A stretch of 64,000 bases of DNA from Agrilutibacter niabensis (lineage in GTDB: Bacteria; Pseudomonadota; Gammaproteobacteria; Xanthomonadales; Xanthomonadaceae), in contig NZ_JBHSNJ010000012.1 in the NCBI RefSeq assembly GCF_042657165.1, positions 1 through 64,000 of the forward strand, given 5' to 3'. The position numbers were made by a program, and so were the translations under genes. Position 1 is the stretch's first letter. Each line of letters opens with the position of its first letter. Shown piece after piece: positions 35,721 to 43,623 of this stretch. The notes below the pieces were generated by a model. That model had not been told where the DNA came from. It saw nothing but the letters and a program-made list of their open reading frames with translations, and did no database searches.

Positions 35721-35751
35721 AAAGGCCGGAGCGATCCGGCCTTTGTGCTTT
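35721..35751 (+). terminator. Rho-independent terminator
   Basis: The stem AAAGGCCGG / CCGGCCTTT with a six-base loop is followed by GTGCTTT. It ends the transcript of the first entericidin-like gene. Confidence 0.8.
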
Positions 35752-35912
35752 CTGGCGCCTCGACGCCGCGTCCGCAAAACTGAACAGGTCGTGATCATGC
35801 CCGGTCACCTCCACGGGGAGTTCATGCCCTCCCGAGTTAGATGCGCGTGGGGACGGGCCCATGGCCGAATCCCGAGAGACGGATACCCCGACACTCACGA
35901 AGGAGATGAACA

Positions 35913-36065
35913 ATGAAGCGTCTGATTTCCCTGTTGCTGCTGGTCGCGTTCTCGTCCGGCTTCCTCACCGCCTGCAACACGATGGCCGGTGCGGGCAAGG
36001 ATGTGCAGAAGGCCGGTGAAAAGGTCGAGGAGAAGGCCGAGGACTGCAAGGACGCCCACTGCTGA
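35913..36065 (+). CDS. Entericidin-like lipoprotein 2
   Basis: This is a 50-residue paralogue of the preceding lipoprotein gene. The lipobox is LTAC (Cys21), and the mature part CNTMAGAGKDVQKAGEKVEE is nearly the same as the first, but it ends in EDCKDAHC, adding two cysteines. AAGGAG 6 bases before the ATG is a strong ribosome-binding site. It is flanked by terminators on both sides, so it is a separate transcript. It may be the partner of copy 1 in an antidote-toxin arrangement; this is only analogy. Confidence 0.82.
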   Translation: MKRLISLLLLVAFSSGFLTACNTMAGAGKDVQKAGEKVEEKAEDCKDAHC

Positions 36066-36088
36066 TCGCACGCGGCAATGCATGCATG

Positions 36089-36126
36089 CAAGAAGGCCGG
36101 CTTTGTCGCCGGCCTTCTTGTTTGTG
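36089..36126 (+). terminator. Rho-independent terminator
   Basis: A 13-bp perfect stem (CAAGAAGGCCGGC / GCCGGCCTTCTTG) with a TTTGTC loop is followed by TTTGT. It ends the second entericidin-like transcript, 23 bases after the stop. Confidence 0.85.
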
Positions 36127-36258
36127 CGTGCTGCGATTGCTGCCTGTTCATTCAGGTAGCAACCGCCGCTAACGCGATCGTGATGCTGCGCGAACGAGGT
36201 CGACGGCAACCTGCGCGGGCATCGTTCGCGATGCGCAATTCCCCACAGGAGCAAACGC

Positions 36259-36459
36259 ATGAACAAAGACATCATTCAGGGTAAGTGGACGCAGCTGAAG
36301 GGACAGATCCAGGCGCGTTGGGGTGACCTGACCGATGACGTATTCGACGTCCGCGAGGGCAATTCCGAGTACCTCGCGGGAAAATTGCAGGAGCAGTACG
36401 GCTGGGACCGCAATCGTGCAGAGCGTGAAGTCGAGGATTTCACCCGCTCGCTGCATTGA
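36259..36459 (+). CDS. CsbD family stress protein
   Basis: A 66-residue soluble protein with the family motif MNKDIIQGKWTQLKGQIQ and RWGDLTDDVFDVREGN, followed by the helical C-terminus. CsbD-type proteins (YjbJ in E. coli) are small, hydrophilic, helical and induced by osmotic or general stress; molecular function is unknown. CAGGAG precedes the ATG at good spacing. It follows the two entericidin-like genes, which is consistent with an envelope-stress group, and a bidirectional terminator follows. Confidence 0.9.
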   Translation: MNKDIIQGKWTQLKGQIQARWGDLTDDVFDVREGNSEYLAGKLQEQYGWDRNRAEREVEDFTRSLH

Positions 36460-36517
36460 CGTCCTGTCCAAGCCAGCATCCGGCACGCCGCAGTTGCGAT
36501 CGATGCTGGCCATAAAA

Positions 36518-36543
36518 AACGGGCCGCATTGCGGCCCGTTTCC
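36518..36543. terminator. Bidirectional terminator
   Basis: The stem AACGGGCCGC / GCGGCCCGTT with an ATT loop has TTTTTT on the minus-strand side and a weaker T tract on the plus side. It separates the convergent CsbD gene and the lipoprotein gene at 36586-37380. Confidence 0.85.
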
Positions 36544-36585
36544 GTTGCTGCGACTGAAAGCCGCCGCGAAAGGCGATGCCGCTCA

Positions 36586-37380
36586 TCAACGCGGCGGGTC
36601 GGCCACGAACCCGGTCGGAAAGGCTTCCGGTCCCGTGCCACGCCAGCGGTAGTCCGGTTGCCTGGGCAGCACGCCACGCGCGACCAGGGTGCGATAGTCG
36701 TCGTAGCGCACCTGGGTCACCTGCGCAGGCGAACGCGTGGCGCGAACGAATCCGGTCTGCGATGCCGGCGCCCATTCGCGCTCGCCATGACCGGTGCCGA
36801 GGCTTTGTGCCGCCGCCTCGTCGCGCTCCATGCTGCGTGCCTCGGCGGCGGGCGCGGCCGCCTTCGCGGCATCCGCACTGTCGCGCGCGACAGGCGCCTG
36901 GCGACGCCAGCCAGGCACCGGCTCATAAGGGAACGGGCGCGCTTCCTCGAAGACCGCAATGCCGATCACGCCCACATTGTCGGGTCGTCCCGTGCGGGCG
37001 GCATAGCTGTCGGGCAGGTCGGTGAAGACGAACTGCGCCACGTCATCGAGCGACTTGCGCCAGCCGTTGACCTCGGTGCTTTCCCAGGGCGCCAGCACAT
37101 AGCCGGCCTGCGATGGGTGCGCGGTCTGCCCGCTCACCGCGTTCACGCCGTCGATCGACAGCACCACCAGTACACGGCCGCCGGTGGTGTTGGTGAGGCG
37201 CACGGAATAGCGATGGCCGGGCTCGCCCTCGATCCAGTCCTGGCCGCGATGGCGGATCGGGCCGAGCCAGTCGCCGCGATCGCGGTCCACGACGCCGATA
37301 TCGACCAGGGGACGGGCCTGCACGCAGCTGCAGGCGGCGAGGGCAATGCAAAGCGCAGTGGGGGCCAGGCGGCGGAACAT
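36586..37380 (-). CDS. Predicted lipoprotein of unknown function
   Basis: This is a 264-residue exported protein with a lipobox-like LAAC (Cys17). The mature part has an N-terminal domain with IGVVDRDRGDWLGPIRHRG and GEPGHRYSVRLTNTTGGRVLVVLSIDGVNAV, probably a beta-sandwich, then an Ala/Glu/Arg-rich linker and a C-terminal YDDYRTLVARGVLPR segment. The pattern is common in Xanthomonadaceae but I know no function. It is divergent from trpS and ends at the bidirectional terminator. Confidence 0.75.
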   Translation of the reverse strand: MFRRLAPTALCIALAACSCVQARPLVDIGVVDRDRGDWLGPIRHRGQDWIEGEPGHRYSVRLTNTTGGRVLVVLSIDGVNAVSGQTAHPSQAGYVLAPWESTEVNGWRKSLDDVAQFVFTDLPDSYAARTGRPDNVGVIGIAVFEEARPFPYEPVPGWRRQAPVARDSADAAKAAAPAAEARSMERDEAAAQSLGTGHGEREWAPASQTGFVRATRSPAQVTQVRYDDYRTLVARGVLPRQPDYRWRGTGPEAFPTGFVADPPR

Positions 37381-37529
37381 GGCGCGGACTCCGGTGAGGT
37401 TATGCGGTCAAACGCGCCTCCGCTGGAAATGGGGTTTTGCCGCGCACAGGCGGGGGCGGGGATGCCAGCGGTTAAACTGCCCGGCCGCGACCCGGTCGGT
37501 TTACGACCCCCTTCGAGCCCGCTTCCCGC

Positions 37530-38852
37530 ATGTCCCGCACCCGCGTCCTCACCGGCATCACCACCTCCGGCACCCCGCACCTGGGGAACTACGTCGGCGC
37601 GATCCGGCCGGCCATTGCCGCCAGTCGCGACCCGGGCGTGGAGAGCTATTACTTCCTCGCCGACTACCACGCGCTGATCAAGGTCACCGACCCGGCGCGG
37701 GTGCAGCGCTCCACGCTCGAGATCGCCGCGACCTGGCTCGCCTGCGGCCTCGACCCCGCGTCGGTGTGGTTCTATCGCCAGAGCGACATCCCCGAGATTC
37801 CCGAGCTCACCTGGTTCCTCAGTTGCGTTGCGGGCAAGGGCATCCTCAATCGTGCCCATGCCTACAAGGCCTCGGTCGACAAGAACCGCGCCGAAGCGCT
37901 GGACGACGACGCGGCGATCACCGCCGGCCTCTTCATGTATCCGGTGCTGATGGCCGCGGACATCCTGCTGTTCAACGCGCACAAGGTGCCGGTCGGCCGC
38001 GACCAGGTGCAGCACATCGAGATGGCGCGCGACTTCGGGCAGCGCTTCAACCACCTCTACGGCGAACACTTCACCCTGCCCGAAGCGGCGATCGAGGAAC
38101 ACGTGGCGACACTGCCTGGCCTCGATGGCCGCAAGATGAGCAAGAGCTACGACAACACCATTCCACTGTTCGCACCGCGCGAGCAGCTGAAGAAGCTGAT
38201 TGCCGGCATCGTCACCGACTCGCGCGCGCCGGGCGAGCCCAAGGATGCGGACAACTCCAACGTATTCCAGCTGTACCAGGCCTTCGCTTCGGCGGAGGAA
38301 ACCGCGGTGATGCGGAAGGCGTTCGCCGACGGCATCGGCTGGGGCGACGCGAAGCAGAAACTGTTCGAGCGCATCGACGGGGAAGTGGCGCCGCTGCGCG
38401 AGCAGTACGAGGCGCTGATGGCCAAGCCAGCCGAGATCGAAGCGATCCTGCGCGACGGCGCGGCGCGCCTGCGCGCACGCCACGCCACGCCGCTGCTGGC
38501 GCGGCTGCGCGAAGCGGTCGGCCTGCGCGATCTGTCGAGCGTTGTGGCATCGGGCAGCGCGAAGAAGGAGAAGGCGACGCTGCCGGTGTTCAAGCAGTAT
38601 CGCGAGGCGGACGGCCGGTTCTACTTCAAGTTCGTCGACGGCGAACAGGTGCTCGTGCAGAGCGTGGGCTTCGCCTCGCCGAAGGACGCGGGCCAGCTGA
38701 TCGCGCGCCTGAAGCGCGAAGGCGGCGCGGCGCTGCGCCACCTGGAAACGGATGCGTTGCACCTGGGCGATGAGCTGATCGGGCACCTCCACGATGCGGC
38801 AGAGCTGGCGGACGTGGTGGAAGCGCTGGCGCAATTGACGGAAGAGGCCTGA
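37530..38852 (+). CDS. trpS: Tryptophan--tRNA ligase, long form
   Basis: The enzyme charges tRNA-Trp with tryptophan using ATP. The class I signatures are TPHLGNY (about 14-20, HIGH-like) and GRKMSKSYDN (about 200-209, KMSKS). At 440 residues it is about 100 longer than E. coli TrpRS (334). The extra part (about 345-440) includes KQYREADGRFYFKFVDGE and a helical end, VVEALAQLTEEA. The extension is typical of the Xanthomonadaceae and some other gammaproteobacterial TrpRS. The gene is monocistronic between a divergent lipoprotein gene and a GGDEF gene. Confidence 0.93.
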   Translation: MSRTRVLTGITTSGTPHLGNYVGAIRPAIAASRDPGVESYYFLADYHALIKVTDPARVQRSTLEIAATWLACGLDPASVWFYRQSDIPEIPELTWFLSCVAGKGILNRAHAYKASVDKNRAEALDDDAAITAGLFMYPVLMAADILLFNAHKVPVGRDQVQHIEMARDFGQRFNHLYGEHFTLPEAAIEEHVATLPGLDGRKMSKSYDNTIPLFAPREQLKKLIAGIVTDSRAPGEPKDADNSNVFQLYQAFASAEETAVMRKAFADGIGWGDAKQKLFERIDGEVAPLREQYEALMAKPAEIEAILRDGAARLRARHATPLLARLREAVGLRDLSSVVASGSAKKEKATLPVFKQYREADGRFYFKFVDGEQVLVQSVGFASPKDAGQLIARLKREGGAALRHLETDALHLGDELIGHLHDAAELADVVEALAQLTEEA

Positions 38853-38929
38853 ACGCCCGCCACGCGGCGTTGAGGCCCGCCCACCCGGTCACTTGACTCC
38901 TGTCCGTCGCGGCGCAATCGTGACGCGCC

Positions 38930-40042
38930 ATGTCCGCCCGCGTACCCGCGCCGTCCAGTGACAGCGAAGCCGCACGGCAGGCTGCACTGGATGCCTACGC
39001 CATCGTCGACAGCGCCGCCGAACAGGCCTTCGACGATATCGTCCGCCTGGCAGTGACGCTGTGCGGCGTGTGTGCCGCCTCGATCTCACTCATCGACCGC
39101 GACCGGGTCTGGTTCAAGGCGCAGATCGGCGTCGACCAGTCGCAGGTGGCACGCGAACTGTCGCTGTGCAACCACGCCATCGACCAGCCTGGCCGCACGC
39201 TGGTGATCGACGACCTCGACATCGACCCGATCCCCGCCGCCAAGCGTCGCCGCCTCAGCGGGTTGCCGCCGCGCTTCTATGCCGGCGTGCCCCTGCTCAG
39301 TCCCGACGGGTATGCGCTCGGTACCTTGAGCGTGGCCGACACGACGCCACGCCACCTGGCCTCTGCGCAGATCGAAGGGCTGGAACTGCTGGCGCGACAG
39401 ACCCAGCACCTGCTGGAACTGCGCCGGCTGATGCTCGAGCAGGGACAGCTGCTGACCGCGCGCGAAGCCGCGGCGCAACGCGCCGAACAGGCACGCGCCG
39501 ACCTGCAGCAGCGGCACGAGGAGTTGCGGCAGAGCGCCAGCCGCGATCCGCTCACCGGCCTGCTCAACCGTTCGGCGATGCAGGAATTGCTGAGGGAATC
39601 GCTGAAGCGCGACGTCAGCGAGCGTGCGCGCTACACCCTGCTGCTGCTCGACATCGACCACTTCAAGAAGGTCAACGATGTCCATGGCCATCTCGCCGGC
39701 GACGACGCCCTGCGTGCCGTCGCCGACGCGGTCACCGCATCGATTCGCAAGAGCGACATCGCCGTGCGCTTCGGTGGCGAGGAAATCGTGGTGTACCTGC
39801 CGGGTACGGCGCTCGACGGGGCATCCGAGGTCGCGCAACGCATCCGCGAGCGGGTGGCGGCGGCGCCGTTGCCATTCCCGATCACGGTGTCGGTCGGCAT
39901 CGCCGCCGGCGATCCGCGTCGCGACCGCCCGGAGCAGACCTTCGACCGCGCCGACCAGGCCCTCTATCGCGCCAAGTCAGGCGGACGCGATCGCATCGTG
40001 GTCGACGATACGCCGCTCTTCACCAGCATCAGCGACGACTGA
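38930..40042 (+). CDS. GAF-GGDEF diguanylate cyclase
   Basis: This 370-residue cytosolic protein has an N-terminal GAF domain (about 25-165: VCAASISLIDRDRVWFKA, LSLCNHAI, YAGVPLLSPDGYALGTL), a coiled-coil linker (about 165-200) and a GGDEF domain (about 205-360). The active-site motif is GGEEI (near residue 281), which is catalytically competent, so it should make c-di-GMP. The GAF domain suggests regulation by a small ligand. It stands apart from trpS by 77 bases and probably has its own promoter. A VOC gene converges on it. Confidence 0.9.
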   Translation: MSARVPAPSSDSEAARQAALDAYAIVDSAAEQAFDDIVRLAVTLCGVCAASISLIDRDRVWFKAQIGVDQSQVARELSLCNHAIDQPGRTLVIDDLDIDPIPAAKRRRLSGLPPRFYAGVPLLSPDGYALGTLSVADTTPRHLASAQIEGLELLARQTQHLLELRRLMLEQGQLLTAREAAAQRAEQARADLQQRHEELRQSASRDPLTGLLNRSAMQELLRESLKRDVSERARYTLLLLDIDHFKKVNDVHGHLAGDDALRAVADAVTASIRKSDIAVRFGGEEIVVYLPGTALDGASEVAQRIRERVAAAPLPFPITVSVGIAAGDPRRDRPEQTFDRADQALYRAKSGGRDRIVVDDTPLFTSISDD

Positions 40043-40057
40043 AGCCGCCGCGCAGGC

Positions 40058-40444
40058 TCACTTCCATTCGTTCGGTGGCGCGCCGCGTTCGGGGTGGTGC
40101 ATCTTCACCACGCAGAAACGGTGCCCGGTCGGTGCTTCCATCACCCACCAGCGCTTGATGAAGGCGATCTTCTTCGCGCCCAGCTGCTCCAGTCGCGCGG
40201 CCTCGGCATCGACGTCGTCGGATTCGATGTCCAGGTGGACGCGCGACGGGTGCTCGACCTTCTGCAGTTCGATGTGCAGGTCACCGGGCGTGTCGCCGAA
40301 CATCTGGTAGGTGCCGGGCTCGTCGCCCGCGTCGGCGTCGGCGATGCTGACGCCGAGCGCCTGGCTCCAGAACTTCGCGGCGGGGTCGAGATCGCCGGTC
40401 TGGCAGTCGATGATGAAACCGGCGAGGCGGCTGCGGTGGGCCAT
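40058..40444 (-). CDS. VOC family protein
   Basis: A 128-residue vicinal-oxygen-chelate protein with two beta-alpha-beta-beta-beta repeats: FIIDCQTGDLDPAAKFWSQA, and RVHLDIESDDVDAEAARLE then GHRFCVVK. The metal-ligand positions of glyoxalase-type members are partly present (HIEL, HLDI). Such proteins range from antibiotic-resistance binders to isomerases; the activity here is unknown. The ATG at 40444 is preceded by GGAGAAG; the longer frame from 40513 is not supported. Confidence 0.85.
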   Translation of the reverse strand: MAHRSRLAGFIIDCQTGDLDPAAKFWSQALGVSIADADAGDEPGTYQMFGDTPGDLHIELQKVEHPSRVHLDIESDDVDAEAARLEQLGAKKIAFIKRWWVMEAPTGHRFCVVKMHHPERGAPPNEWK

Positions 40445-40514
40445 GGGTGCTTCTCCGTTGGGGCGGGGCCAGGGCCCGCGCCCTTCATTCGTCAACGATG
40501 CATCGCGTCGCATA

Positions 40515-41861
40515 TCAGTTCGGTGATGCCATGTCGTCCAGCAATGCCTTCAGGAAGCGCGCCGCCTCGCCGCCCGTGCAGGCACGGTGGTCGAAGGTCA
40601 GCGAGATCGGCATGCGGCGATGCACTTCGATGCCGCCGATCACGGCGACCACGTCGTGCGAAAGCTTGCCGGCGCCGATGATCGCCACGCACGGCGGTAC
40701 CACCACCGGCGTCGCGTAGCGGCCGGCGAACATGCCGAAGTTGGACAGCGAGATGGTGTAGCCGCTGAGTTCGCTCGGCGGAATCGTGCGGTCCTCGACC
40801 TGCGCCCGCAGGCGCTGGATGGCGGTGCGGATGCTGGCGCCGTCGAGCATGTCGGCGTTGCGCAGCGCGGGCACGAACAGGCCGTCATCGGTGTCGACGG
40901 CGATGCCGATATCGACGTGCGGATGCATGGTGCGGGTCAGGTTGTCGCCGTCGAACCACGCGTTGAGTGCCGGCACCGCCTTGCATGCGCTGACGATCGC
41001 GCGGACCAGGCGCGCGGTGATGTCCTGCTTGCCGATCCAGGCATGCAGGTCGGCGTCGTCGACCAGCGTGGTCGGCACGACCTTGCTGTGCGCGTCCGCC
41101 ATCACCCGAGCCATGTTGCGGCGCACGCCCTTGAGCTGCTCGGGCTGTCCGGTGGCCGCGACGCCCGGCGGCTGCGTGCGCATCGGCTTTCCCGATTGCG
41201 ACAGGGTGCTGCGCGCGGCAGATGTGGATGCCGGCGCAACCGCGGCGGCTGCAGGAGCTGCGGCGCGCGCGGCGGGTGCCGCACCGGCCTTGGCACTGCC
41301 ATCGGCGGCGGCGCGTTTCACGTCGTCCATCGTCACCACGCCATCGGCGCCGGTCGGGCGCACGCGGGCGATGTCGACGCCGAGCTTGCGCGCCTGCGCG
41401 CGCACGGCCGGCATCGCCTTGACGCCGCCCACGGCCACCGCGGCCTCGCTGCGCACGGCGTCGGAACTCTGCATCGCGCCGACGACGGTGCCGCTGTCTT
41501 CGCGCAATGCCTCGGTCTTGGTTTCCGGCTCCGGAGCCTTGGCCGGCGCGGCCGCTGCATGGCCGCCGCCGTGGTGATGCCCGGTGTCCTGGCCTTCCGC
41601 GCGCTGCGGCAACGCGGGATCGACCTCGAACTCCGCCAGCATGGTGCCGGTGACGATCACGTCGCCCGGGCCGCCGGCGAGCTTGAGCACCTTGCCGGAA
41701 ACCGGGGAGGGCACTTCGACCACGGCCTTCGCCGTTTCCATCGACACCAGCGGCGCGTCGAGCAGGATCGTGTCGCCAGGCTTGACCATCCATTCGACGA
41801 TGGTGGCGTCCGGCAGGCCTTCGCCTAGGTCGGGGAGGAGAAAGGCTTTGGTTTCGGCCAT
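40515..41861 (-). CDS. 2-oxo acid dehydrogenase E2 (dihydrolipoamide acyltransferase)
   Basis: This is the core acyltransferase of a pyruvate or branched-chain 2-oxo acid dehydrogenase complex. Its 448 residues hold an N-terminal lipoyl domain (1-78, lipoyl Lys in METAKAVVE), a linker containing a His/Gly-rich stretch (GHHHGGGHAAA), an E3/E1-binding domain (about 145-185, AVRAQARKLGVDIARVRPTG), a second Ala/Pro linker, and the catalytic domain (about 225-448). The active-site histidine is in TFDHRACTGGEAARF; the usual HRxxDG Asp is a Thr here. The gene is the last of the E1-alpha, E1-beta, cupin, SH3, E2 operon. No E3 gene lies nearby. Confidence 0.88.
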   Translation of the reverse strand: MAETKAFLLPDLGEGLPDATIVEWMVKPGDTILLDAPLVSMETAKAVVEVPSPVSGKVLKLAGGPGDVIVTGTMLAEFEVDPALPQRAEGQDTGHHHGGGHAAAAPAKAPEPETKTEALREDSGTVVGAMQSSDAVRSEAAVAVGGVKAMPAVRAQARKLGVDIARVRPTGADGVVTMDDVKRAAADGSAKAGAAPAARAAAPAAAAVAPASTSAARSTLSQSGKPMRTQPPGVAATGQPEQLKGVRRNMARVMADAHSKVVPTTLVDDADLHAWIGKQDITARLVRAIVSACKAVPALNAWFDGDNLTRTMHPHVDIGIAVDTDDGLFVPALRNADMLDGASIRTAIQRLRAQVEDRTIPPSELSGYTISLSNFGMFAGRYATPVVVPPCVAIIGAGKLSHDVVAVIGGIEVHRRMPISLTFDHRACTGGEAARFLKALLDDMASPN

Positions 41862-41862
41862 G

Positions 41863-42225
41863 TCAGGTCTCTGGGTTGTCGCTGTCGTCAAGTATCCGGA
41901 GCACGCGTGCGGGAATCCACCCGCAGGTGCCGTGGTTGTTCTCGGCCCACCACCAGTCGGCGAGCTCGTGGTGCAGCGCGATCCGTTCGCCCTGGTCGGC
42001 GTCGAGCTCGTGCGTGTCGTAGGACCGCAGGGCGGTGGCTTCGCCGCTATCGCGATCGAACAGTATCGCCGGCACCCAGCCGCCCAGCCCGGTGGCGAGG
42101 TCGGTCCACACGAACTGCGGCCAGTCCGCGTCGCGTTCACCGAGCGTGACGGTATCGCCGTGTTCGACCCGGATCGACGGGCGGTCCGGGGCGCGGTGCG
42201 TGGCGATGACCAGGGCGTGCTTCAT
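41863..42225 (-). CDS. SH3-like domain protein in the dehydrogenase operon
   Basis: This 120-residue protein appears to have two SH3-like halves (WTDLATGLGGWVPAIL and WWAENNHGTCGWIPARVL), with a low-complexity Asp/Glu-rich loop between them. There is no signal peptide. It sits between the cupin and E2 genes: its ATG overlaps the cupin stop (ATGA), and E2 begins 1 base after its end. Its position suggests a regulatory or assembly role in the complex, but this is inference. Confidence 0.75.
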   Translation of the reverse strand: MKHALVIATHRAPDRPSIRVEHGDTVTLGERDADWPQFVWTDLATGLGGWVPAILFDRDSGEATALRSYDTHELDADQGERIALHHELADWWWAENNHGTCGWIPARVLRILDDSDNPET

Positions 42226-42587
42226 GCCCACACGTCGTTGGCCGCGGTGAGTTCGCCGCCGGTGTCGCCGGTATTGACCACACCGCGTGGTTCGATGATC
42301 AGGGCATGGCATTCGGCCGATGCGCGGGTGATGTGCTCGACGCCGCGCGGTATCACGTACATCTCGCCTTCGCGAACGGTCACGCCGCGGTCGCGGAAGC
42401 CGATCTCCATCTCGCCGTGGAGCACCAGGAACACCTCGTCGGTGTCCTCGTGCGAATGCCAGACGAACTCGCCCTGCATCTTCACGAGCTTGAATTGGTA
42501 GTTGTTCATCTCGGCGACGACGCGCGGCGACCAGTGTTGGGCGAAGGTCGCCAGCTTCCGGCCCAGGTTGATCGCCTCGTCGCGCAT
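42222..42587 (-). CDS. Cupin domain-containing protein in the dehydrogenase operon
   Basis: A 121-residue single cupin. The metal motif is WHSHEDTDEVFLVLHGEMEIGF with the second motif PRGVEHITRASAE, giving His, His, Glu and His ligands, so it should bind a divalent metal. Cupins of this size may be small-molecule sensors or isomerases. It lies 7 bases downstream of E1-beta and overlaps the SH3 gene by 4 bases. Its function in the operon is unknown. Confidence 0.82.
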   Translation of the reverse strand: MRDEAINLGRKLATFAQHWSPRVVAEMNNYQFKLVKMQGEFVWHSHEDTDEVFLVLHGEMEIGFRDRGVTVREGEMYVIPRGVEHITRASAECHALIIEPRGVVNTGDTGGELTAANDVWA

Positions 42588-42594
42588 GCGTCGT

Positions 42595-43623
42595 TCAGCT
42601 CGTCGCCAGCGTGCGCTTGGCCGCGGTCACGATGCGGTCCACGCTCGGCAGGTACTTCATCTCAAGGCGGAACAGCGGAATGTGCGTGTCGTAGCCGGTG
42701 ACGCGTTCGACCGGGGCGACCAGGTCGTACATCGACTCCTCGGCCAGGCGCGCGGCGATCTCGGCGCCGAACCCGGCGGTCTTGGGCGCCTCGTGCACGA
42801 TCACGCAGCGGCCGGTGCGGCTGACCGACTCGGCGATCGTGGCGAAGTCGAGCGGGCGCAGCGTGGCGACGTCGATGACCTCGGCGCTGATGCCTTCGCC
42901 GGCGAGCTTCTCGGCGGCTTCCAGTGTTTCCTTCACCTGTGCGCCCCAGGTCACCAGGGTCACGTCGGTGCCGTCGCGCAACACGTAGCAGACGTCGAGC
43001 GGCAGCGCTTCGCCGTCGTCGGCAACGACTTCCTTGTACTGGCGGTAGATGCGCTTGGGTTCGAAGAAGATCACCGGATCGGGATCGCGGATCGCCGCCA
43101 GCAGCATGCCGTAGGCGCGCGCGGGCGAGGACGGCATCACCACGCGCAGGCCTGGCACGTTGGTGAAGATCGCTTCATTGGCTTCGCTGTGGTGTTCCGG
43201 CGCGCGGATGCCGCCGCCCCACGGCACACGCAGGACCATCGGGCAGTGCAGGCGGCCGCGCGTGCGGTAGCGCATGCGAGCGGCGTGGCAGACGATGAAG
43301 TCGACCATCGGGTACATGAAGCCGTCGAACTGCGCTTCCGCGACCGGCTTCATGCCCTGCGAGGCCATGCCGACGGTGAGGCCCGCGATCGTGGTTTCGT
43401 CCAGCGGCGTGTCGAGCACGCGCTCGGAACCGAAGGTCTGCTGCAGGCCGGCGGTGGCTCGGAACACGCCACCGTTGACGCCGACGTCCTCGCCGAGCAC
43501 GACGACGGCATCGTCGTGGCGCATCTCGTACGCGAGCGCCTGGGTGATCGCTTCGATCAGGGTGATGGCGACTGGCGCGGCGGATTTGGGGTCGATCTGG
43601 GACATGGTCTCGGCCTTGTTCAC
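42595..43623 (-). CDS. 2-oxo acid dehydrogenase E1 component, beta subunit
   Basis: This is the 342-residue beta subunit of the thiamine-diphosphate E1 enzyme, with the Transket_pyr domain (about 15-195: VVVLGEDVGVNGGVFRAT, ETTIAGLTVGMA, PMVLRVPWGGG) and the C-terminal domain (about 215-335: VTWGAQVKETLEAA, VIVHEAPKTAGFG). The GTG start at 43623 overlaps the E1-alpha stop (GTGA), with GGAGGG 6 bases upstream; the ATG at 43605 is an alternative. Together with E1-alpha it decarboxylates a 2-oxo acid and acylates the E2 lipoyl group. Confidence 0.9.
   Translation of the reverse strand: MNKAETMSQIDPKSAAPVAITLIEAITQALAYEMRHDDAVVVLGEDVGVNGGVFRATAGLQQTFGSERVLDTPLDETTIAGLTVGMASQGMKPVAEAQFDGFMYPMVDFIVCHAARMRYRTRGRLHCPMVLRVPWGGGIRAPEHHSEANEAIFTNVPGLRVVMPSSPARAYGMLLAAIRDPDPVIFFEPKRIYRQYKEVVADDGEALPLDVCYVLRDGTDVTLVTWGAQVKETLEAAEKLAGEGISAEVIDVATLRPLDFATIAESVSRTGRCVIVHEAPKTAGFGAEIAARLAEESMYDLVAPVERVTGYDTHIPLFRLEMKYLPSVDRIVTAAKRTLATS

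Noticed and set aside
40058..40513. Longer start of the VOC protein at 40513
   Set aside because: The first 23 residues are not family-like, and GGAGAAG is placed for the ATG at 40444.
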